NCBI GenBank assembly: GCA_023412805.1
Contig: JAEZRM010000023.1
Location: forward strand, 12,215-76,214
Direction of reading: 5' to 3'
Length of the DNA: 64,000 bases
Origin: Pseudomonadota bacterium
GTDB lineage: Bacteria > Pseudomonadota > Alphaproteobacteria > Rhizobiales > Hyphomicrobiaceae
Part shown: one piece after another, positions 41,591 to 50,305 of the stretch
Position numbering within the stretch: position 1 is the stretch's first letter
How the letters are laid out: every line of letters begins with the position of its first letter
Position numbers and translations under genes: made by a program
Notes under the pieces: generated by a model
Databases searched by the model: none
Seen by the model: only the letters and a program-made list of their open reading frames with translations
What the model was told of the DNA's origin: nothing

Positions 41591-44206
41591 TTAGAGAGTG
41601 CGCGCGATCGTCTCCACCTGGAAGCACTCGATCTCGTCGTCCTCGCGGATGTCCTGGTAGTTGGCAAAAGCCATACCGCATTCCTGGCCAGCCGGGACTT
41701 CCTTCACATCGTCCTTGAAGCGCTTGAGGATCGCGAGCGTGCCCTCGTGAATGACGGTCTTGTCGCGGAGCAGGCGAACCTTGGCGCCGCGCTCGACCTT
41801 GCCTTCCGTGACGAGGCAGCCAGCGACCTTGCCCTGCTTCGAGATGTTGAAGACCTGCTTGATGGTCGCGTAGCCGAGGAACACCTCTTTCTTCGTCGGT
41901 GCCAGCAGGCCGGACATGGCCGCCTTCACCTCGTCGACGAGGTCGTAGATGATCGAGTAGTAGCGAATCTCGACGCCTTGCTGGTCAGCCGACAGCTTCG
42001 CCTGCGTGTTGGCGCGGACGTTGAAGCCGAGGATAACCGCCTTGGAAGCGTGCGCGAGGTTGATGTCGGATTCGGTGATGCCGCCGACGCCCGAATGGAC
42101 GATGCGGGCCATGACCTCCTCGTTGCCGAGCTTCGCGAGCGCACCCATGATGGCTTCGACCGAGCCCTGCACGTCGCCCTTCACGACCAGCGGGAACTCC
42201 TTCTTCCCGGTGTCCTTGAGGCTCTGCATCATCTGCTCGAGCGTGCGCGGCGTTCCCGCCGTGCCGAGCGTCTCGCGCCGCTTGCGGATGCGGTAGTCGG
42301 TGATCTCGCGAGCGCGCGCCTCGTTCTCGACGACGGCGAACTGGTCGCCGGCCTCGGGAGCCGTATCGAAACCGAGCACCTCGACAGGTACGGACGGGCC
42401 GGCCTTGACGACGTTGTGGCCGGTATCGTCGAGCAGTGCCCTGACGCGGCCCCATGCACTGCCGGCGACGATGATGTCACCGACCTTGATCGTGCCGCGC
42501 TGAACGAGCAGCGTGCCCACCGGGCCACGGCCGCGCTCGAGCTTGGCTTCGATGACGAAGCCGTCGGCGAGACGATCCGGATTGGCCTTGAGATCGAGCA
42601 ATTCGGCCTGAAGCGCGATCGCTTCGAGCAGCTTGTCGAGGTTCGTGCCCTTGAGCGCCGAGACCGCGACTTCGAGCGTCTCGCCCGACATCGTCTCGAC
42701 GACGATCTCGTGCTGGAGCAGCTCGGTGCGCACGCGGTTCGGATCGGCCTGCGGCTTGTCGATCTTGTTGATGGCAACGATGATCGGGACGCCGGCAGCC
42801 TTGGCGTGATTGATGGCCTCGATCGTCTGCGGCATCACGCCGTCGTCCGCCGCGACCACCAGCACCACGATGTCCGTCACCTTCGCGCCGCGCGCACGCA
42901 TGGCGGTGAACGCAGCGTGGCCCGGCGTGTCGATGAAGGTGATCTTCTGGCCCTTTTCGGTCGAGACCTGATAGGCGCCGATGTGCTGGGTGATGCCGCC
43001 GGCTTCACCGCTAGCGACATTGGCATGGCGGATCGCGTCGAGCAGCGAAGTCTTGCCGTGGTCGACGTGGCCCATGATCGTGACGACGGGCGCACGCGGC
43101 TGCAGGTTCTCGTCCGTGTCGTCGCCGCCAGCGAAGCCTTCCTCGACGTCGGCTTCCGAAACGCGCTTCGGCGTGTGGCCGAAGTCCTGCACGATCAGCT
43201 CGGCCGTGTCCGCGTCGATCGCGTCGTTGATCTGGTGCATCGCCCCCTGCTTCATCAGGAAGCGGATCACGTCGACCGACTTCTCAGACATGCGGTTGGC
43301 GAGTTCCTGGATCGTGATGACCTCAGGGATCGTCACTTCGCGCACGATCTTGTCGCGCGAGACCTGGATGCCGGACGCGCGGCGCGCATCACGCTCACGC
43401 TTGCGGCGCAGCGAGGCGAGCGAGCGCTCACGCTGTTCGTCGTTGAGGAGCTTGTCGACCGTGAGCTTGCCGCGCTCGCGACGGTCGTCGGCGACCTTGA
43501 CGGGTGCGCGCGGCGCGCCCTTGAGGTTGGCCCCGCCCCTCTTCTTGCGGTCGTCGTCGTCCGGCGTTTCATCGGCGATCGGCCGGCGCTTGACGGCGGG
43601 TGTCTCGGTCGTCGTGCGACGGGCCTCCGTTGCGGGCGCACCACCGGGACGCGCCTGCGTGGCCGCGGGCGGGTTTACGGGTGTGAACTTCTGCGGTGCA
43701 ACGGGAGCTGCTTGCGCCGGACGCGGGGCCTCGGCGGCAGGTGCTGCAGGCGCTGGTGCGGGGGCAGGTGCCGCCTCGCCCGCTGCCGGCTTGCTCGCCG
43801 CCGCAGCCGCGGCAGCTTCGCGAGCACGCTCGGCCGCGCGCTCTGCTTCGAGGCGCTCTTCGTCGGCGCGCCGCTTGGCGTCTTCCTCCTCGCGGACCTT
43901 CTCGTCGACAGCGGCTTGCTCGAGGGCCTTGCGGCGCGCATCGAGCTCACCCGCGGAGAGATCGCCGAGGCGTGCGCCACCTGCCGGAGCGGCACCGCCG
44001 CCGGTGCGCGCGCGCGGCTCCTCTTCCTGGCCGGGGCCAGTGATCGTCCGGCGCTTCTTGCGCTCGACCACAACTACATTCTTGCGGCCGTGGCTGAAGC
44101 TCTGCTGGACGTGCCCGGATGCTTCAGTGCGCTTCAAGCTCAGGGGCTTGCGCGCGCCGCCACCGGCCGCGGGGGCCTTATCCGGGGTTTCCTTGGTCTC
44201 ACTCAT
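41591..44206 (-). CDS. infB: Translation initiation factor IF-2
   Basis: IF-2 is the GTPase that places fMet-tRNA on the 30S subunit and joins the 50S. The 871-residue protein has a long charged, alanine/proline-rich N-terminal region, an IF2_N helical region, and the G domain with GHVDHGKTSLLDA around residue 380, DTPGHAAFTAMRARG and NKIDKP. Domains II, C1 and C2 follow (VKGDVQGSVEAI and VAGCLVTEGKVERGAKVRLL). It overlaps the upstream RNA-binding protein gene by 4 bp. Confidence 0.97.
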   Translation of the reverse strand: MSETKETPDKAPAAGGGARKPLSLKRTEASGHVQQSFSHGRKNVVVVERKKRRTITGPGQEEEPRARTGGGAAPAGGARLGDLSAGELDARRKALEQAAVDEKVREEEDAKRRADEERLEAERAAERAREAAAAAAASKPAAGEAAPAPAPAPAAPAAEAPRPAQAAPVAPQKFTPVNPPAATQARPGGAPATEARRTTTETPAVKRRPIADETPDDDDRKKRGGANLKGAPRAPVKVADDRRERGKLTVDKLLNDEQRERSLASLRRKRERDARRASGIQVSRDKIVREVTIPEVITIQELANRMSEKSVDVIRFLMKQGAMHQINDAIDADTAELIVQDFGHTPKRVSEADVEEGFAGGDDTDENLQPRAPVVTIMGHVDHGKTSLLDAIRHANVASGEAGGITQHIGAYQVSTEKGQKITFIDTPGHAAFTAMRARGAKVTDIVVLVVAADDGVMPQTIEAINHAKAAGVPIIVAINKIDKPQADPNRVRTELLQHEIVVETMSGETLEVAVSALKGTNLDKLLEAIALQAELLDLKANPDRLADGFVIEAKLERGRGPVGTLLVQRGTIKVGDIIVAGSAWGRVRALLDDTGHNVVKAGPSVPVEVLGFDTAPEAGDQFAVVENEARAREITDYRIRKRRETLGTAGTPRTLEQMMQSLKDTGKKEFPLVVKGDVQGSVEAIMGALAKLGNEEVMARIVHSGVGGITESDINLAHASKAVILGFNVRANTQAKLSADQQGVEIRYYSIIYDLVDEVKAAMSGLLAPTKKEVFLGYATIKQVFNISKQGKVAGCLVTEGKVERGAKVRLLRDKTVIHEGTLAILKRFKDDVKEVPAGQECGMAFANYQDIREDDEIECFQVETIARTL

Positions 44207-44955
44207 GCCTGTTCCGATCTCGCCCTTGAACCCGGCTCGCGCGGCACGTGAACGGAAGCCGGCGCCCGATAGCGCCTCAACCGCTCAGCCTCGCGAGAAA
44301 ACCTGGTGGCTGCACCGCCACGTGCTAGTGCAGCGTGTACCACATTCGAACGCCCCATGGCCAAGCTCAATTCGGCCGATGTCAGGCAATCCAGAACGTG
44401 TTGCCTCAAATGCTCCCTAAGCTCATTACTTGGCCCGCTGTCGGGGCCATTTTGTTCCGTTTCCGGCCTGGAGCTCGCCGCGATGGCCGCGAATTTGCGG
44501 TCCAGCTTGGCGACCCCGTCATCGGCCGCATCACTGGCATGCAGCAGAAAGCGGCACTCCCCCCGCCCGACAGCGATGTCGACCTTGGTGAATCCGGTCG
44601 TCACGAGTCCGGCCTTGTTGGCGAGGCTCAGTGCCTCGATCACCCGCTTGACGAGCAGGTTTTCGACGCGATCGGGAAGGTCATCCGGTACGGATACGGG
44701 ACGCTTCAAACTTCGCTGGAACGCGCCTTTCCGGCCGGCCTCCGTGACGACAGGCCGGCTGCACGTCAGCCAGATGCCGCGGCCCGGTAGCCGGCGTGCC
44801 ACGTCCGGTACGATTGTGCCGTCCGGCCCGGCAACGAAGCGAAGGCCGTCCTCCGGCGTCAGCGGAGCCCGGGTGAGCGCACAGGTCCGCTCGACCGCTG
44901 CCTTGTCGGCAGGGCCTGCGTCCGTGTCGTGCTCTGGTGCCGTTTCGGCGCCCAT
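44203..44955 (-). CDS. RNA-binding protein: YlxR/DUF448 domain fused to an L7Ae-like domain
   Basis: The 250-residue protein begins with a YlxR/DUF448 domain: ERTCALTRAPLTPEDGLRFV, the PGRGIWLTC motif and an IVPDVARRLPGRG start. It continues with an L7Ae/L30e-like domain (LSLANKAGLVTTGFTKVDIA, and LLHASDAADDGVAKLDRK). In Firmicutes YlxR (RnpM) and YlxQ are separate proteins; the fusion is common in alphaproteobacteria. A role in RNA binding linked to RNase P or ribosome biogenesis is inferred. It sits between nusA and infB as in most bacteria. Confidence 0.92.
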   Translation of the reverse strand: MGAETAPEHDTDAGPADKAAVERTCALTRAPLTPEDGLRFVAGPDGTIVPDVARRLPGRGIWLTCSRPVVTEAGRKGAFQRSLKRPVSVPDDLPDRVENLLVKRVIEALSLANKAGLVTTGFTKVDIAVGRGECRFLLHASDAADDGVAKLDRKFAAIAASSRPETEQNGPDSGPSNELREHLRQHVLDCLTSAELSLAMGRSNVVHAALARGGAATRFSREAERLRRYRAPASVHVPREPGSRARSEQA

Positions 44956-44989
44956 ACCCGGTCTGTTCGCTCCGTGCGCATTGCCCGGA

Positions 44990-46651
44990 TCACGCTTTAG
45001 CAGGGGCGTCAGCCCCAGCGTCGGCGGTTTCCGGTGCAGTTTCTTCTTCGGCGGCCGGCTCTTCAGCCGGCGCGATATCCTCAGGCTTGAGCCAGCCGGC
45101 CTCGACGCGGGCGGCGAGGATCATGGCCTCGGCCTCCTTGCGGCCGATGTCGAAGCCGTCGAGCGCGCCCTTGTGCTTGATCGCCTCGGCGTCCTTTTCC
45201 TTCTTGCGCTCGGTCCAGCCGACGAGGTCGTCGGTCGCGCAATCGGCAAAATCTTCCAGCGTCTTGATGCCGGCTTCGCCGAGCGCGACCATCATGGCAG
45301 TCGTGATGCCCTCGATCTTCGCGAGATCATCCGACACGCCGAGTTCGACGCGGCGTGCATCACGCTCGGCTTCGATGCGGGCGAGGTACTCGCGGGCGCG
45401 TGTCTGGATCTCGGTCGCCGTGTCCTCGTCGAAGCCCTCGATATGGGCAATCTCGGCCAGATCGACAAATGCGACTTCTTCGGCCGAGGCAAAGCCCTCG
45501 GTGGCGAGAAGCTGTGCGATGACCTCGTCGACGTCGAGCGTCTCCATGAACATCTGCGAGCGCTCGGTGAATTCCTTCTGGCGCCGCTCGCTCTCTTCCT
45601 GGTCCGTGAGGATGTCGATGTCCCAGCCGGTGAGCTGCGACGCGAGGCGCACGTTCTGGCCGCGGCGGCCGATCGCGAGCGAGAGCTGGCTCTCGGCGAC
45701 CACGACCTCGATGCGGTTTGAGTCTTCGTCGAGCACGACCTTCGAGACTTCAGCCGGCGCCAGTGCATTGACGACGAGCGTCGCGGCGTCGTTGTTCTCG
45801 GGGAACTGGATGATGTCGACCTTCTCGCCCTGCAGCTCGGCGACGACGGCCTGCACGCGCTGGCCGCGCATACCGACGCAGGCGCCGACCGGATCGATCG
45901 ACTTGTCGCGCGAGATGACGGCGATCTTGGCGCGCGAGCCCGGATCACGGGCAACGGCCATGATGCGCACGATGCCGTCGTAGATCTCCGGCACTTCCAT
46001 GGCGAACAGCTTGGCCATGAATTCGGGACGCGTGCGCGAGAGGAAGATCTGGGGGCCGCGCTGCTCGCGGCGCACATCGTAGATGTAGGCGCGGATGCGG
46101 TCGCCGAGGCGCACGTTCTCGCGCGGGATCATCTCATCGCGGCGGATGATGCCTTCCGCGCGGCCGAGATCGACGATGACATTGCCGTATTCGACGCGCT
46201 TGACCGTCCCGTTGACGATCTCGCCGATGCGGTCCTTGTATTCGTTGTGCTGGCGCTCGCGCTCGGCCTCGCGGACCTTCTGCACGATAACCTGCTTGGC
46301 ATTCTGCGCGGCGACGCGGCCGAACTCGAGGGGCGGCAGCTTGTCGATGAGAAGATCGCCGACCGCTGCATCGGGCTTGCGCCGCTTGGCGTCGGCAACG
46401 GTAATCTGCTGCGACTCGTTCTCGACCTCGTCGACAACCGTCATCACGCGCGTCAGATGCGTCTCGCCAGTGCGCGGATCGATCTCGCAGCGGATGTCGT
46501 TCTCGGCGCCGTAGCGGGCCTTGGCGCCTTTCTGCAGCGCCTCTTCCATAGCCTGGATGACGATCTTGCGATCGATCGTCTTTTCACGTGCGAGGGCGTC
46601 CGCGATCTGGAGGAGCTCCAGTCTATTCGCACTGATGCCTGCTTGAGCCAT
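44990..46651 (-). CDS. nusA: Transcription termination/antitermination factor NusA
   Basis: NusA binds RNA polymerase and RNA to control pausing, termination and antitermination. The 553-residue protein has an N-terminal RNAP-binding domain (LLQIADALAREKTIDRKIVI), an S1 domain (GTVKRVEYGNVIVDLGRAEG), KH1/KH2 with DPVGACVGMRGQRVQAVVAE and SLAIGRRGQNVRLAS. The C-terminal acidic and alanine-rich end, with an extra HhH-like repeat region near 440-500, is typical of alphaproteobacteria. It follows rimP by 17 bp. Confidence 0.97.
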   Translation of the reverse strand: MAQAGISANRLELLQIADALAREKTIDRKIVIQAMEEALQKGAKARYGAENDIRCEIDPRTGETHLTRVMTVVDEVENESQQITVADAKRRKPDAAVGDLLIDKLPPLEFGRVAAQNAKQVIVQKVREAERERQHNEYKDRIGEIVNGTVKRVEYGNVIVDLGRAEGIIRRDEMIPRENVRLGDRIRAYIYDVRREQRGPQIFLSRTRPEFMAKLFAMEVPEIYDGIVRIMAVARDPGSRAKIAVISRDKSIDPVGACVGMRGQRVQAVVAELQGEKVDIIQFPENNDAATLVVNALAPAEVSKVVLDEDSNRIEVVVAESQLSLAIGRRGQNVRLASQLTGWDIDILTDQEESERRQKEFTERSQMFMETLDVDEVIAQLLATEGFASAEEVAFVDLAEIAHIEGFDEDTATEIQTRAREYLARIEAERDARRVELGVSDDLAKIEGITTAMMVALGEAGIKTLEDFADCATDDLVGWTERKKEKDAEAIKHKGALDGFDIGRKEAEAMILAARVEAGWLKPEDIAPAEEPAAEEETAPETADAGADAPAKA

Positions 46652-46668
46652 GCTTTCGCACCTTCACT

Positions 46669-47292
46669 TCACTTGGTGACGTCAATTCGCTTTGCGTCGG
46701 CCTTGCGGGCCGGCTTATCGGCTTTTCCAGCCGCAGTGTCACTACCCTTGGCGCGGCGCAACGTGTCGCGCACCAATTCATCCGTCAGCACGAGCTTCGC
46801 CGAGCTGATGATGCCGACCGGCAGCCCGACGATCTGGCGGCCAGCTTCCGGCACCTCGATCTCGATGCGCGCCTCACCATCGGCAAAGCCTTCGATGGGG
46901 CCGCGAAAGCGCTTCCGACCGGAAACCGCTTCCTTCAGTTCGATCTTCACTTCGTAACCGGCCCACCGCTCGAAATCGGCCGGGCGTACGAGTGGCCGAT
47001 CGATGCCGGGCGAAGAAACCTGCAGCCGGTAAGTGCCATCGATAGGATCATGAACGTCGAGCAGCGGTGAAACGGCGTGGGAGACTGCCTCGCAGTCCTC
47101 GACCGTCATCGTTCCGTCCGCACGCTCAGCCATGATCTCGAGAATGGCGTCGCTCCCGCCCATCAGGCGCACCAGCACGAGGCGATAGCCCATGCTTTCG
47201 AGAACCGGCTCGATGAGCCCTGCGACGCGCGCCGCTACTCCGCTCTCGACAACAAAACGTGCTTCTTCAGCCGGACCGCTCAAGCGCTCCAT
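46669..47292 (-). CDS. rimP: Ribosome maturation factor RimP
   Basis: RimP supports 30S subunit maturation. The 207-residue product has GYRLVLVRLMGGSDAILEIM, MTVEDCEAVSHAVSPLLDVH and YRLQVSSPGIDRPLVRPADF, the diagnostic run. Start at 47292 (MERLSGP) is preferred; the frame extends to 47388 through a terminator hairpin, which would not be coding. It is first in the nusA-infB operon. Confidence 0.95.
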   Translation of the reverse strand: MERLSGPAEEARFVVESGVAARVAGLIEPVLESMGYRLVLVRLMGGSDAILEIMAERADGTMTVEDCEAVSHAVSPLLDVHDPIDGTYRLQVSSPGIDRPLVRPADFERWAGYEVKIELKEAVSGRKRFRGPIEGFADGEARIEIEVPEAGRQIVGLPVGIISSAKLVLTDELVRDTLRRAKGSDTAAGKADKPARKADAKRIDVTK

Positions 47293-47334
47293 CCGTGCCC
47301 GATAACGATTTCCGATAATGCCAGATCGACCTAC

Positions 47335-47371
47335 AAAAACAAAAAGAGCGGACCCTGTGGGGCCCACTCTC
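47335..47371 (-). terminator. Intrinsic terminator or attenuator upstream of rimP
   Basis: On the minus strand an 11-bp stem (AGAGTGGGCCC with GGGTCCGCTCT, two G-U pairs, CACA loop) is followed by TTTTTGTTTTTG. It lies 43-80 bases before the rimP start codon. It is either the terminator of the enoyl-CoA hydratase gene (stop at 47527) or an attenuator of the rimP-nusA-infB operon. Confidence 0.85.
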
Positions 47372-47526
47372 AGAGTTGAGATGATCATGAGCGATCACAA
47401 GATAGCGAGCCTCAGCGTCGCTTGCAAGTGCCTTTTGCTGGATTGAACGGCGGCCTGCCTGTCCATCACTCATGTGCGCTGCACAAAAGTCAGCGCTTTA
47501 CGGCGTTTTCCCGGGGGAAATGCCGT

Positions 47527-48300
47527 TCAAGCATCCTTGAAGTTCGGTTTACGCTTTTCGACGAAGGCGGTCATGCCCTCCTTCTGGTCCTCGGTCGCGA
47601 ACATGGCGTGGAAGACCCGGCGCTCGAAGCGAATACCCTCGGCGAGGGTGGTTTCATAGGCGCGATTGACCGACTCCTTGGTCATCATGGCAATGACGGT
47701 GGACTTGCCGGCGATCACGTCGGCAACCTTCATGGCCTCCTCGAGCAGCTTGTCGGCGGGGACGACGCGGCTCACGAGCCCGCACTTATTGGCCTCGTCC
47801 GCGTCCATCATGCGCCCGGTCAGGCACATATCCATCGCCTTCGACTTGCCGACGAAGCGCGTAAGGCGCTGTGTGCCGCCAGCACCTGGCATGACGCCGA
47901 GGTTGATCTCGGGCTGGCCGAACTTCGCGGTGTCGGCAGCGATGATGAAGTCGCACATCATCGCGAGTTCGCAGCCGCCGCCCAGTGCGTAGCCGGCAAC
48001 CGCGGCGATCACGGGCTTTCTGGCGCGCGCCACGCGATCCCAGCTACCGATGAAGTCCTGCTTGTAGGCCTCCATGTAGGTCTTGTTTTGCATTTCCTTG
48101 ATGTCGGCGCCGGCGGCAAAAGCCTTCTCGCTGCCGGTGAGCACGATGCAGCCGATCTTGTCATCGGCCTCGAAGCCGTCGATGGCCTGCGTGAGTTCGG
48201 CGATGAGTGCAGAGTTGAGCGCGTTGAGCGCGTTTGGCCGGTTGAGCGTGACGAGCCCGACGCCACCGCGCGTTTCGACGATGATGTTGCTGTAGGCCAT
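47527..48300 (-). CDS. Enoyl-CoA hydratase
   Basis: The 257-residue crotonase-fold protein has NALNSALIAELTQAIDGFEA, FAAGADIKEMQNK (oxyanion hole), PVIAAVAGYALGGGCELAMM, the catalytic Glu region KFGQPEINLGVMPGAGGTQR and the end KEGMTAFVEKRKPNFKDA. This matches the 2-enoyl-CoA hydratase of beta-oxidation that is commonly next to mutM in Hyphomicrobiales. Start at 48300 or 48306 is possible; AGGAGAGGA is upstream. Confidence 0.93.
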   Translation of the reverse strand: MAYSNIIVETRGGVGLVTLNRPNALNALNSALIAELTQAIDGFEADDKIGCIVLTGSEKAFAAGADIKEMQNKTYMEAYKQDFIGSWDRVARARKPVIAAVAGYALGGGCELAMMCDFIIAADTAKFGQPEINLGVMPGAGGTQRLTRFVGKSKAMDMCLTGRMMDADEANKCGLVSRVVPADKLLEEAMKVADVIAGKSTVIAMMTKESVNRAYETTLAEGIRFERRVFHAMFATEDQKEGMTAFVEKRKPNFKDA

Positions 48301-48336
48301 GGGCATGTCCTCTCCTGATCATGAAGCTTGTGCGCG

Positions 48337-49224
48337 TCAGCGCTGGCAGACCGGACAGAAGAATGTCGAGCGCCCGGCCTGGACACTGCGGCGGACCATG
48401 CCCCGGCAGGCGGGCGTGAGGCAAGGCTCTCCTTCGCGCCCGTAGACATGGAAGCTGTGCTGGAAATAGCCGAGCGAGCCATCGGCCTGGGCATAGTCCT
48501 TGAGGGTCGAGCCGCCGGCAGCGATGGCATCCTTCAGCACGTCTTTGATATGCGGAATGAGGGCCGCAGTGCGCGCATTGGGCTTGCCCGATGGCGTCGA
48601 TAGGCAGGATGCGGGACGGGAGGGCTTGAGGCGCGTGCGGAACAGCGCCTCGCAGACGTAGATATTACCGAGGCCCGCAATGATGCGCTGATCGAGCAGG
48701 AAGCTCTTCAGATCGCTGCGTCGCCCGGCAGCCTGACGCGCAAGAAACTCAGGCGTGAGATCCGGGCCGAGCGGTTCGATGCCGATGCTCGCGAGCAGTG
48801 GGTGCGTGTCGAGCGTCGTGAGCGTTGCGAGGTCCATCATGCCGAAACGGCGCGGGTCATTGTAGACGATCTCGGTGCCGCTTCCGAGGCGCAGCACGAC
48901 ATGATCGTGGGCGCTGCGGTTGCCCTGATTGTGCGTGAATTCGCCGAGCTGGCCCCGGCCTTGACCATCGTGCCCCGTGATGCTGATGCGCCCGCTCATG
49001 CCGAGATGGATGATGAGCACGGTGCCATCGTCGAGTTCGGCAAGAATGTATTTCGCCCGCCGCCGGAGCGCGACGACCGTGCGATCGGTGAGGCGCGCGC
49101 CGAAATTCTCCGGGAACGGAAAGCGCAGATCCGCGCGGCGCTGCTCGACGCGCTGAATGCGCTGCCCGACGAGTACGGGCTCGAGGCCGCGCCGGATGGT
49201 TTCGACTTCGGGCAGCTCGGGCAT
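48337..49224 (-). CDS. mutM: Formamidopyrimidine-DNA glycosylase
   Basis: MutM removes 8-oxoguanine and formamidopyrimidines and cleaves the abasic site. The 295-residue protein starts with the catalytic MPELPEVETIRRGLEP (Pro2, Glu3), has the Lys region (LGMSGRISITG), and RIIAGLGNIYVCEALFR. The C-terminal zinc finger is CLTPACRG and CPVCQR, with the last R as usual. It is 36 bp upstream of the enoyl-CoA hydratase gene on the same strand and is divergent from the gap before ubiE. Confidence 0.96.
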   Translation of the reverse strand: MPELPEVETIRRGLEPVLVGQRIQRVEQRRADLRFPFPENFGARLTDRTVVALRRRAKYILAELDDGTVLIIHLGMSGRISITGHDGQGRGQLGEFTHNQGNRSAHDHVVLRLGSGTEIVYNDPRRFGMMDLATLTTLDTHPLLASIGIEPLGPDLTPEFLARQAAGRRSDLKSFLLDQRIIAGLGNIYVCEALFRTRLKPSRPASCLSTPSGKPNARTAALIPHIKDVLKDAIAAGGSTLKDYAQADGSLGYFQHSFHVYGREGEPCLTPACRGMVRRSVQAGRSTFFCPVCQR

Positions 49225-49385
49225 TGTTGGGCTCAGCTTCCGGATACGCAGATGACGCTTCTTCTAGCCGACTGGGTGCCTTCCGGCGAGAGCGTGGCGC
49301 CGCAGTTCGGGAACGATCGATTGCCGCGGCAACTTTCACCCATTGCGGGGGATGTTGAGAGAAGAAACCGCAAGGAGACGCAGAG

Positions 49386-49568
49386 ATGCAGGCAACGGAG
49401 ATTCAAACGCAAGCGCGGATGCTCATGGAGGTGCACGGCACCAAGGCCGTGGTCGAGGCCCATAGGAAGGTCCAGGCCTGCGAGCAGTCGGGCGATATTG
49501 CTGGTGCTTCCGACTGGCGGCGTATCGAGAGCGCACTCAAGCTCATGCAGGGTGCCAGGGAGACCTGA
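49386..49568 (+). CDS. Conserved small protein, 60 residues
   Basis: The product is a charged, mostly helical peptide (MQATEIQTQARMLMEVHG start, ACEQSGDIAGASDWRRIESA) with no motif. A GGAG occurs upstream near 49375. Very similar short proteins are common in Hyphomicrobiales next to housekeeping genes and have no assigned role. It is followed by a hairpin at 49599. Confidence 0.65.
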   Translation: MQATEIQTQARMLMEVHGTKAVVEAHRKVQACEQSGDIAGASDWRRIESALKLMQGARET

Positions 49569-49598
49569 TCCAATCTTGCAAAAGGCTCAGAACGCAAA

Positions 49599-49620
49599 GA
49601 CCCCGCCACTAGGCGGGGTC
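49599..49620. terminator. GC-rich hairpin after the 60-aa gene
   Basis: Arms GACCCCGCC (49599-49607) and GGCGGGGTC (49612-49620) enclose ACTA. GGAATTT follows, a weak U tract. A related segment, GGCCCCTTGCGGGGTCTT, is about 50 bp further on, so there may be two termination hairpins in tandem. Confidence 0.55.
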
Positions 49621-49823
49621 GGAATTTCAGATCTGCGTCACAGCATGGTTTGTTATCACCGGTGGCTGTGACGGCCCCTTGCGGGGTCTTAGACGCGGAT
49701 TAGTCGCGAACAACTAAGAGCCGCTAACGAGCGATTATTTAGTCTATGTTAAGTGTTTTGTCAAGATCGACATGCCAAGGGCTTTTAGCACGCATTCCCT
49801 AATTTTCTTAATGATTTCATTGC

Positions 49824-50171
49824 TCAAGGTTTCGTATCGATAGATGCGCTTGCCAGTATTTGCTTGCCCACACGTATCAGATCAAGGCGATGAAATCCGA
49901 CAGCATTGATCATATCGCCTTTCACCCAAACTCCCTTGCTTGAGAACGGAGAAGGCAGTGCCGGCTCGATATCAATTTGGCAGTGGTAGGGCATAACCGG
50001 ATAGGGTTCTGTTCCGCTCAAGGCGACTACCGTGCACAGACCTGGACGCAAGGCAATTTTCGGGCTGAGCACCACCACAGGGCGCCGCTTCACCATCTCA
50101 GGCTCCTTGAAACCTGAATTGAAATCGCACGTGAGTATCGACCCGACTAGGGGGTGCTCTCTAATCGGCAT
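49824..50171 (-). CDS. PemK/MazF-family toxin-like protein without a visible antitoxin
   Basis: The 115-residue protein has the PemK/MazF-type start GSILTCDFNSGFKEPEMV, KRRPVVVLSP and a GDMINAVGFHRLDLI core, as in endoribonuclease toxins of type II systems. No antitoxin-size frame is adjacent on the minus strand in the 126 bp upstream, nor downstream. The flanking DNA (49720-49860 and 50190-50280) is AT-richer than the surroundings, so the gene may be an insert in the mutM-ubiE gap. It may be a solitary family member with another function. Confidence 0.75.
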   Translation of the reverse strand: MPIREHPLVGSILTCDFNSGFKEPEMVKRRPVVVLSPKIALRPGLCTVVALSGTEPYPVMPYHCQIDIEPALPSPFSSKGVWVKGDMINAVGFHRLDLIRVGKQILASASIDTKP

Positions 50172-50305
50172 CGCTGGGAGGCCCGCTTAGCGAATGAATA
50201 GATACCGCTTAATCACGATGAGAACTAAACGGCAAGAACTATACGGGCTTCAAGTGCGTTAGACGCGCTGGTCAACATGTAGAGGTTGGCGGTAGTGTGC
50301 GCCCC

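Noticed and set aside
41747..44251. 834-codon plus-strand frame opposite infB
   Set aside because: It is the reverse of IF-2 and carries no domain; its length comes from GC-rich codon bias.
50172..50296. Antitoxin gene for the PemK/MazF-like protein
   Set aside because: The 126 bp upstream hold no antitoxin-sized minus-strand frame with a ribosome-binding site, so the gene is treated as an orphan.
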